From NCBI GenBank assembly GCA_027482245.1, contig JAIXWG010000018.1:1-39203 (forward strand): 39,203 nt of DNA. Direction: 5' to 3'. The stretch's first letter is position 1. Each line of letters begins with the position of its first letter. The position numbers and the translations under genes were made by a program. This DNA is from Acetobacteraceae bacterium (GTDB lineage: Bacteria; Pseudomonadota; Alphaproteobacteria; Acetobacterales; Acetobacteraceae). Of the stretch, positions 33,371-39,203 are shown piece by piece. Under the pieces are notes generated by a model. That model searched no databases, was not told the DNA's origin, and worked only from the letters and a program-made list of their open reading frames with translations.

Positions 33371-36302
33371 GGCTGCGCCCTCCCTCGGGATCGACGAAGA
33401 CGGGCTTCACCACCTCCGCCTCCGCATCGCCGCCGCGGATGGGGTCGAAGACGCGGATGCGCGTGCCGATGCGCGCCGCACCGCCCGAAAGCAGCGCCAG
33501 CGCGACCATGTGGCCGCAATGCGGGGACCAGCAGGCGGAGGTGACGTGGCCGAGCGTGTTCGCCGTGCTGACGGCTGCACCGGGTTCCAGCAGGTGCGAC
33601 CCCGCCTTGATGATTTGCGCCGCATCCAGCGCCTTCAGCCCGACCAGCATCGGCCGCGCGCGGTCGACCAGCGCGGGCCGCTGCGCCATCGCCCTGCCGA
33701 TGAAGTCCTTCTTGCGCGACAGCATGCGCGCCAGGCCGAGGTCGCCAGCGGTCGCCTGCCCGTTGAGTTCGCCGCCGGCCGCGTGGCCCTTCTCGATCCG
33801 CAGCACGCCGAGCGCCTCCGTCCCGTAGGGCGCCAGGCCATGCGGCGCGCCGGCTGTCATCAGCGCCTCCATGAAGCGCTCGGCGTCATCGGGCGGGACG
33901 CCGATCTCATAGGCCAGCTCGCCGGAGAAGCTGAGGCGATAGACGCGCGCGGGGATGTCGCCCGCGACCGTCGCCTCCAGGCAGGCCATGTGCGGCAGCG
34001 CGGCGTTGGAGACATCGGCCTGCGTCACCGCCGAGAGGATGTCGCGCGACCGCGGCCCCGCCAGCGACACCTGCGCCCAGGCATCCGTCACCGACAGGAT
34101 CGCGACATCGAGGTCCGGCCGCAGCACCTGGTGGCAGAACTCAATGTGCTGCATCACCTTCCCCGCATTGACCGTGGTGGTGGTGACGAAGAAGCGGTCC
34201 TCCGCCAGGCGGGCACAGGTGCCGTCATCCATGACGAAGCCGTCCTCCCGCAGCATCACGCCGTAGCGGATGCGGCCGACCGGGAGCTTCGAGATGTCAT
34301 TGGCATAGACGAGGTCGAGCAGCGCGGCTGCGCCGGGGCCCACCACCTCGATCTTGCCGAGCGTCGAGACGTCGCAGACGCCCGCGGCAGCGCGGACGTT
34401 CAGCACCTCCCGGTCCACGCTGTCACGCCATCCCTTCTCGCCGAGGCGTGCATACCATTCGGCGCGGAGCCAGGGGCCGATCTCCACGAAGCTCGCGCCG
34501 TTGCGCTTGGCCCAGTAGTGCAGTGGCGTGCGGCGCGTGGGCTTGATGGCGCGGCCGACATGGTGGCCGGCCAGCGCGCCGATGGCGACGGGGGTGTAGG
34601 GCGGGCGGAACATCGTCGTGCCCGTCTCGGGAATCGTGCGTCCCGTCTCGGCCGCCAGGATCGCGAGGCCCACGACATTCGCCGTCTTGCCCTGGTCCGT
34701 CGCCATGCCGAGCGTCGTGTAGCGCTTGGCGTGCTCGACGGAACGGAAGCCTTCGCGCGCGGCGAGTGCGATGTCGTCGGCGGTCACGTCGTGCTGGAAA
34801 TCGACGAAGGCCTTTCCCCGGCTGCCCTTCACGTAAAAGAAAGGCGTCAGCGCGGCTGGCTCGTCATCCGCGCGCGGCAGCGTCAGCGCCTGGCCGTCAT
34901 GTCCCGCATCGCGCGCGGCGGCAAGGCCGGCGGCGGCGCCATCGGCCAGGCAGGCGGCGAGTGTCATCCGGCCGGCGGCGGCGCCCGCCACGGCCAGGCC
35001 AGGCGGCGGTGTGCCGGGGGTGAAGGCGTGGATGCCCTCGTTCCACACCGGCCGGCCGCCGTGATGCGCGCTGAGGTTCAGCATCGGGTTCCAGCCGCCG
35101 GCGACGGCGAGCAGATCGGCCTCGACCCTGTTGCCGTCGATCTCCACGCCATTCAGCGCCAGCCGTCCCGTGGTGCCGGTGATGCGGCCGCCCAGCATCT
35201 GGCGGGCCTTTGCCGCCTGCGCCACCACGGCGGGCGCGACATCGCGGCGCGCATCCACCACCGTGACCTCCGCGCCCGCGCCTAGCAGGTCGGCGGCGGT
35301 TCGCCAGCCGTCGTCGCCGGCGGTGAAGATGACGGCGCGCCGCCCCGGCAGCGCCGCGAAGCGGTTGAGATAGCCGCGCGCGGCGGCTGCCGACATCACG
35401 CCTGGGCGGTCATTGCCCGCGAAGGCGATCGGGCGTTCGACGGCGCCGGCGGCCAGCACGGCGCGCTTCGCGACGATGGTCCAGGCGCGCTGGCGCGGCG
35501 TGCCGGGGGGCGGCTCCGCCAGATGGTCCGCCACCCTTTCCAGCGCGCCATATTGCCCATCGTCGAAGACGCCGAAGACGGTGGTGCGCGGCAGCAGCGT
35601 CACGTCGGGCAGGCCGCGCAATTCGGCCAGCACCTGCTCCGCCCAGAGCGCGGCCGGCGCGCCATCGATCTCCTGCCGGTCCTGCAACAGCCTGCCGCCG
35701 ACGCGGCTGTCCTCATCCGCCAGCACCACGCGCGCGCCGGTCCGTGCCGCCGCGAGCGCCGCAGCCAGGCCAGCGGGACCGGCGCCGATGACCAGCACGT
35801 CGCAGAACAGGTGGGACCGTTCATAGGCATCGGGGTCCGGTGCCTCCGCCGCGCGGCCCAACCCGGCGGCCCGGCGGATCAGCGGCTCATAGACCTTCTC
35901 CCAGAAGGAAGCCGGCCACATGAAGGTCTTGTAGTAGAAGCCGGCGGAGAAGACGGGGCCGAGCAGCCCGTTCACCGCCATGGCGTCGAAGCGGAGGCTC
36001 GGCCAGCGGTTCTGCGATTGCGCCTCCAGCCCGTCGAACAGCTCCGCCACCGTCGCGCGGGTGTTGGGCTCCCGCCGCGCGCCGCCGCGCAGCTCCACCA
36101 GCGCGTTGGGTTCCTCCGCGCCGATGCCCCAGACGCCGCGCGGGCGGTGGTACTTGAAGCTGCGCCCGACCAGCGTGACGCCGTTCGCCAGCAGGGCGGA
36201 GGCCAGCGTATCGCCCGCATGGCCGGTATAGGTCTGTCCATCGAAGGTGAAGCGCAGCGTCGTCGCGCGGTCGATCGCGCCGCCGGTCGAAAGCCGCGTC
36301 AT
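33363..36302 (-). CDS. soxA: Sarcosine oxidase alpha subunit
   Basis: A 979-residue SoxA. In order: an N-terminal Fer2_4-like domain (FTFDGQTYTGHAGDTLASALLANG), a NAD-binding fold with GAGPAG at 173-178 (VLVIGAGPAGLAAA), a disulphide-oxidoreductase-like middle, and a C-terminal aminomethyltransferase (GcvT) part for tetrahydrofolate (GKIEVVGPGAAALLD, then the LAYEIGVP and GLAPYGTEALGVLRIEKGH elements). The complex oxidises sarcosine to glycine and, with THF, forms 5,10-methylene-THF plus H2O2. Length is right for the family. ATG at 36302 overlaps the SoxD stop (ATGA). N-methylglutamate dehydrogenase (MgdC) is a homologue; no methylamine-pathway genes are nearby, so sarcosine is preferred. Confidence 0.93.
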   Translation of the reverse strand: MTRLSTGGAIDRATTLRFTFDGQTYTGHAGDTLASALLANGVTLVGRSFKYHRPRGVWGIGAEEPNALVELRGGARREPNTRATVAELFDGLEAQSQNRWPSLRFDAMAVNGLLGPVFSAGFYYKTFMWPASFWEKVYEPLIRRAAGLGRAAEAPDPDAYERSHLFCDVLVIGAGPAGLAAALAAARTGARVVLADEDSRVGGRLLQDRQEIDGAPAALWAEQVLAELRGLPDVTLLPRTTVFGVFDDGQYGALERVADHLAEPPPGTPRQRAWTIVAKRAVLAAGAVERPIAFAGNDRPGVMSAAAARGYLNRFAALPGRRAVIFTAGDDGWRTAADLLGAGAEVTVVDARRDVAPAVVAQAAKARQMLGGRITGTTGRLALNGVEIDGNRVEADLLAVAGGWNPMLNLSAHHGGRPVWNEGIHAFTPGTPPPGLAVAGAAAGRMTLAACLADGAAAGLAAARDAGHDGQALTLPRADDEPAALTPFFYVKGSRGKAFVDFQHDVTADDIALAAREGFRSVEHAKRYTTLGMATDQGKTANVVGLAILAAETGRTIPETGTTMFRPPYTPVAIGALAGHHVGRAIKPTRRTPLHYWAKRNGASFVEIGPWLRAEWYARLGEKGWRDSVDREVLNVRAAAGVCDVSTLGKIEVVGPGAAALLDLVYANDISKLPVGRIRYGVMLREDGFVMDDGTCARLAEDRFFVTTTTVNAGKVMQHIEFCHQVLRPDLDVAILSVTDAWAQVSLAGPRSRDILSAVTQADVSNAALPHMACLEATVAGDIPARVYRLSFSGELAYEIGVPPDDAERFMEALMTAGAPHGLAPYGTEALGVLRIEKGHAAGGELNGQATAGDLGLARMLSRKKDFIGRAMAQRPALVDRARPMLVGLKALDAAQIIKAGSHLLEPGAAVSTANTLGHVTSACWSPHCGHMVALALLSGGAARIGTRIRVFDPIRGGDAEAEVVKPVFVDPEGGRSRG

Positions 36303-36550
36303 GCGCGCGCCGCCGTCACGGCAGCGATGGCGTGGTTACGTGTGTCGCGCCTTACCACCAGCCATTGCCGGCAGCCATGCACGTGCTGCCACAACTCATC
36401 ATGCACGTCGGCGGGATTATCGCGCAGGTTCACGTAGTCATGCCACGCCTCGGGGGCCGCATCCGCTGCTGGGCGCGCTGGCGGCTTGGAGCCAATGGTC
36501 GAGAACTCGGCGCTGCCACGAGGGCCGCAGAAGGGGCAGGGGATGATCAT
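36299..36550 (-). CDS. soxD: Sarcosine oxidase delta subunit
   Basis: An 83-residue SoxD, the zinc subunit of sarcosine oxidase. Zn ligands are visible as C5 and C8 (MIIPCPFCG), H56 (in WQHVHGC) and C60. Family landmarks: WHDYVNLRDNPADVH, then GCRQWLVVRRDTRNH. The start at 36550 sits one base after the SoxB stop; the same frame extends 13 codons upstream but into soxB. Translation is coupled to soxA by ATGA. Confidence 0.92.
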   Translation of the reverse strand: MIIPCPFCGPRGSAEFSTIGSKPPARPAADAAPEAWHDYVNLRDNPADVHDELWQHVHGCRQWLVVRRDTRNHAIAAVTAARA

Positions 36551-36551
36551 C

Positions 36552-37802
36552 TCAGTGCAGGTTCGGCTGCGCGCCGACCCCCTTCTCATCCAGCACGGCG
36601 CCGCTCGCGAAGCGGTCCAGGCGGAACTCGGCGTTCAGCGCGTGGGGCCGGCCCGTGGCGATGGTGTGCGCGAAGCACCAGCCGGAAGCCGGCGTCGCCT
36701 TGAAGCCGCCATAGCACCAGCCGCAATTCAGGAAGAGGCCCTCGATCGGCGTGCGGTCGATGATGGGCGATCCGTCCATCGACATGTCCATGATGCCGCC
36801 CCATTGCCGCAGGTAGCGAAGGCGGGACATGGCGGGGAAGAGCTGCACGCCGCCCTCCATCACGTCCTCCACGACGGGCAGCCCGCCGCGCTGGGCGTAG
36901 GAGTTGTAGCCATCGATGTCGCCGCCGAAGACCAGGCCGCCCTTGTCGGACTGGCTGACGTAGAAATGGCCGGCGCCATAGGTCACGACGCAATCGATCA
37001 TCGGCTTCACGGCCTCGCTCACGAAGGCCTGCAGGACATGGCTCTCGATCGGCAGGCGCAGCCCCGCCATGGCCGCGACGCGGGAGGTATTGCCCGCCAC
37101 GGCGAGCCCCACGCGCTTCGCCGCGATGAAGCCGCGCGTCGTCTCCACGCCACGCACGCGGCCACCCTCCACGCGGATGCCCGTGACCTCCGTGTTCTGC
37201 AGCAGGTCCACGCCGCGCTGGTCGGCCGCGCGGGCATAGCCCCAGGCGACGGCATCGTGCCGCACCGTGCCGCCGCGGCGCTGCAGCAGCCCGCCCTTCA
37301 CGGGAAACCGAGGATTATCCGTGTTCAGCAGCGGCAGCATGGCCTTCACCTGGGCCGCGTCCAGCAACTCCGCATCCACGCCCGCGATGCGCATCGCGTT
37401 GCCGCGCCGCGCATAGGCGTCCCGCTGCCCGTCGCTATGCGCCAGGTTCAGCACGCCGCGCTGGCTGACCATGGCGTTGTAGTTGATGTCCTGCTCCAGC
37501 CCCTCCCACAGCTTCATCGAGTGTTCGTAGAAGTGGGTGTTGCCGGGCAGCAGGTAGTTGGACCGGATGATGGTGGTGTTGCGCCCCACATTCCCCGATC
37601 CGAGGTACCCCTTCTCCACCACCGCCACATCGGTGATGCCATGCAGCTTCGCCAGGTAATGCGCGGTGGCCAGCCCATGCCCGCCGCCGCCGACGATCAC
37701 CGTGTCATAGGCCGCGCGCGGTTCGGGGAAGCGCCAGACCGGCTTCCAGGACCGGTTGCCGGTCAGCGCGTTCCGCAGGATGGAAAAAACCGAATAGGTC
37801 AT
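36552..37802 (-). CDS. soxB: Sarcosine oxidase beta subunit
   Basis: A 416-residue SoxB, the FAD-containing catalytic subunit. Seen: the dinucleotide fold VIVGGGGHGLATAHYLA, VVEKGYLGSGNVGRNTTIIRSNY, the covalent-FMN attachment His182 in GTVRHDAVAWGYARAA (His173 in the Corynebacterium enzyme), and a C-terminal IPIEGLFLNCGWCYGGFKATP-like block (read in order from RTPIEGLF). Length is normal (about 405-417). First gene of the minus-strand operon soxB-soxD-soxA-soxG-hydrolase. ATG at 37802 faces the TMEM43-like gene across a 139-nt gap. No glyA, purU or other one-carbon genes are in view. Confidence 0.94.
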   Translation of the reverse strand: MTYSVFSILRNALTGNRSWKPVWRFPEPRAAYDTVIVGGGGHGLATAHYLAKLHGITDVAVVEKGYLGSGNVGRNTTIIRSNYLLPGNTHFYEHSMKLWEGLEQDINYNAMVSQRGVLNLAHSDGQRDAYARRGNAMRIAGVDAELLDAAQVKAMLPLLNTDNPRFPVKGGLLQRRGGTVRHDAVAWGYARAADQRGVDLLQNTEVTGIRVEGGRVRGVETTRGFIAAKRVGLAVAGNTSRVAAMAGLRLPIESHVLQAFVSEAVKPMIDCVVTYGAGHFYVSQSDKGGLVFGGDIDGYNSYAQRGGLPVVEDVMEGGVQLFPAMSRLRYLRQWGGIMDMSMDGSPIIDRTPIEGLFLNCGWCYGGFKATPASGWCFAHTIATGRPHALNAEFRLDRFASGAVLDEKGVGAQPNLH

Positions 37803-37941
37803 GCGCGTCCGCTTGCGGGGCCCGGCGCCATCTAAGCGCAGCGTCGCCGCCCCGGCCAGGGCGTGAAACGCCGCGACACCGGCGGCAATGGACAGGCAAC
37901 CCGATCCTGGTACGCATCACGCAACGAAGGAGCGATGCGCC
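37803..37941. promoter_or_regulatory. Divergent intergenic region, sox operon and TMEM43-like gene
   Basis: 139 nt between two divergent starts, so both promoters are expected here. A small perfect inverted repeat (37860-37864 with 37868-37872, GAA loop) is visible. AAGGAG (37926-37931) is the ribosome-binding site for the plus-strand gene. No -35/-10 pair can be assigned. Confidence 0.4.
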
Positions 37942-39072
37942 ATGCCCGTTGACGGAATCGAGGACGTCTTCACCGAGACCACCAGCCAGTCCTGGTTCTC
38001 CCGCCTCGGCGGCGCGCTGACCGGGCTGCTGATCGGCCTGGTGCTGGTGCCGGGGTCCAGCGCCCTGCTGTTCTGGAACGAGGGCCGCGCCGTGCAGACC
38101 GCGCAGTCGCTGGCGGAAGGCGCGGGCCTCGTCCTGCCGGTGGAGCGGCTGGACCGCGCCAACGAGGGCAGGCTCGTCCATACCGCCGGCCCCGCCCGCA
38201 TCACCACCCCGCCACGCGACCCTGAATTCGGCGCCCCACCGCCGGACGGCACCATCCGCCTGGTCCGCAGCGTCGAGATGTTCCAGTGGAAGGAGGACCA
38301 GGAAAGCGAAACGCGCAACAAGCTCGGCGGCGGGACGGAGACGGTGACCACCTACCGCTACAGCCGGGTCTGGGCGGAAGGCCGCATCGACAGCGCCCGC
38401 TTCCGCCAGCCCGAAGGCCACCAGAACCCGACGCCCCGCCAGGCGAGCCGGAGCTTCGTGGCCCAGGGCGTCACGCTGAACGGCTACCGGCTGACGGACG
38501 CGCAACTCGCGGGGCTCCCGGCGAATGAGGCGCTGACCCCGCCGGGCGCGACGGACACGGTGCGCTACATCGGCGCCGATCCCTCCAGCCCCCGCATCGG
38601 CGACCTGCGCATCACCTGGTCGGCAGCGAGGCCGGAGGCGCTGTCCGTGATCGCCGCGCAATCCGGGGAAGGCTTCGCCCCCTACGCCACCCGCGCCGGC
38701 GACCGGCTGATGATGGTGGAGGCCGGGCGCCGGACGCCGGCCGAGATGTTCCGCGCGGCGGAGGACGGGAACGCGATCCTCACCTGGATCCTGCGCGCGG
38801 TGGGCGCGGTGCTGATGTTCGTGGCCTTCGCCCTGCTGATGCGCCCCGTGAAGGTGCTGGCGGATGTCATCCCGCCGCTGGGCTGGGTGGTCGGCTTCGG
38901 CACCAGCCTGGTCGCGGGGGTGCTGACCCTGCTGCTGGCACCCACGGTGATCGCGGTGGCCTGGCTGTTCTATCGCCCGCTGGTCGCGATCGCCGTGCTG
39001 GTGGCGGGCGCGGCGGCGGCCTTCGGGCTGACGCGCCTGCGGCGGCGCGCGCCGGCCGCGCGGCCGGCCTGA
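37942..39072 (+). CDS. TMEM43 family (DUF1625) membrane protein
   Basis: A 376-residue protein of the TMEM43 family. Layout: short cytoplasmic N-terminus (MPVDGIEDVFTETTSQSWF), one membrane segment at about 20-45 (GALTGLLIGLVLVPGSSALLFWNEGRAV), a large loop domain, with the family's LVRSVEMFQWKE and RYSRVWAEG elements, and three C-terminal membrane segments from about residue 285 (ILRAVGAVLMFVAFALLM to LVAGAAAAFG). ATG at 37942 follows AAGGAG with 10 nt between; an in-frame ATG 18 codons upstream lacks such a site. Human TMEM43 is an inner-nuclear-membrane protein; the bacterial function is unknown. Confidence 0.85.
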   Translation: MPVDGIEDVFTETTSQSWFSRLGGALTGLLIGLVLVPGSSALLFWNEGRAVQTAQSLAEGAGLVLPVERLDRANEGRLVHTAGPARITTPPRDPEFGAPPPDGTIRLVRSVEMFQWKEDQESETRNKLGGGTETVTTYRYSRVWAEGRIDSARFRQPEGHQNPTPRQASRSFVAQGVTLNGYRLTDAQLAGLPANEALTPPGATDTVRYIGADPSSPRIGDLRITWSAARPEALSVIAAQSGEGFAPYATRAGDRLMMVEAGRRTPAEMFRAAEDGNAILTWILRAVGAVLMFVAFALLMRPVKVLADVIPPLGWVVGFGTSLVAGVLTLLLAPTVIAVAWLFYRPLVAIAVLVAGAAAAFGLTRLRRRAPAARPA

Positions 39073-39073
39073 C

Positions 39074-39203
39074 CGCTACCGCTGCGGCGGCGGGCAGGTG
39101 CCCGCCAGCGCGCAGGAGCTCGCGGGGCGGCTGCTGACCACCGTTTACATGGGCAGCGCCAACAGCAGCCGGGAGACGCGGGACAGGCGCGCCCGCGCAC
39201 CCG
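39074..39203 (+). pseudogene. Fragment resembling glutamine-dependent NAD+ synthetase (internal part)
   Basis: Right after the TMEM43-like stop, one plus-strand frame reads AQELAGRLLTTVYMGSANSS followed by RETR. This closely resembles an internal segment of glutamine-dependent NAD+ synthetases (human NADSYN1: DLCGRILTTCYMASKNSS then QET). In an intact gene this segment is preceded by several hundred residues (nitrilase domain, ATP loop), for which there is no room, since the TMEM43-like gene occupies the DNA. A stop (about 39029-39031) closes the frame on the left, and only a GTG (39098) could start it. It is thus likely a truncated remnant, continuing beyond the window. Alternative: on the minus strand a frame ends LSRLLLALPM-like with TAA at 39147-39145 and could be the tail of a convergent gene. 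Confidence 0.45.

Noticed and set aside
33042..35285. 747-codon plus-strand frame opposite soxG/soxA
   Set aside because: Antisense shadow; soxA and soxG are clear on the minus strand.
32897..37802. soxBDAG as N-methylglutamate dehydrogenase (mgdABCD)
   Set aside because: The complexes are homologous with the same gene order, but no N-methylglutamate synthase or gamma-glutamylmethylamide synthetase genes are nearby; sarcosine oxidase is the simpler call, though not proven.
38970..39200. 76-codon minus-strand frame across the end of the TMEM43-like gene
   Set aside because: Arg/Ala/Pro-rich translation without any motif; overlaps the conserved C-terminal membrane region of the plus-strand gene.

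Overview
The window is a very GC-rich (about 70% by eye), tightly packed piece of bacterial chromosome. Strong G/C third-position codon bias, many 4-nt ATGA/GTGA gene overlaps, and the mix of gene families (TRAP-type and Liv-type solute binding proteins, a soxBDAG sarcosine oxidase operon, isovaleryl-CoA dehydrogenase, SucCD-like ligases) suggest an alphaproteobacterium, most like the Acetobacteraceae/Roseomonas group of Rhodospirillales. That placement is inference from style and content. I see no rRNA, tRNA, IS element, phage gene or CRISPR array.

Layout. (1) 1-3952: a nucleobase/nucleoside salvage island. A minus-strand coupled operon encodes a phosphoribosyltransferase, an orphan family-5 solute binding protein and adenine deaminase (cut by the window edge); a nucleoside hydrolase is divergent. 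(2) 3949-7923: a TRAP-type (DctP) binding protein directly followed by a hybrid sensor histidine kinase with REC and HPt domains; no TRAP membrane subunits are present, so this looks like a sensing pair. (3) 8123-17036: a surface-glycan locus with a family-2 glycosyltransferase with a long N-terminal extension, two paralogous glycosyltransferase-like proteins flanking a plus-strand CDP-sugar module (glucose-1-phosphate cytidylyltransferase, C-methyltransferase-like protein, NAD-dependent epimerase/dehydratase), and a flippase. (4) 17205-17951: a glycerophosphodiester phosphodiesterase. (5) 18064-28905: a nine-gene plus-strand operon in which a complete branched-chain-amino-acid-type ABC importer is interleaved with three acyl-CoA ligase-family genes and ends with isovaleryl-CoA dehydrogenase, suggesting uptake of an organic or acyl acid, CoA activation, then oxidation. 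(6) 28912-30131: small membrane protein, rhodanese, DUF3237 protein. (7) 30126-32141: SucC-like and SucD-like CoA-ligase subunits encoded divergently with start codons 12 nt apart. (8) 32142-37802: the minus-strand soxB-soxD-soxA-soxG operon plus an alpha/beta-hydrolase with a cysteine nucleophile. (9) 37942-39203: a TMEM43-like membrane protein, then a fragment resembling the internal part of a glutamine-dependent NAD+ synthetase.

No intergenic gap exceeds 300 nt. The regions most worth a second look are the binding-protein/kinase pair, the split divergent CoA ligase, the degenerate methyltransferase and PaaK-like ligase active sites, the paralogue-flanked sugar cassette, and the NAD synthetase remnant at the right edge.
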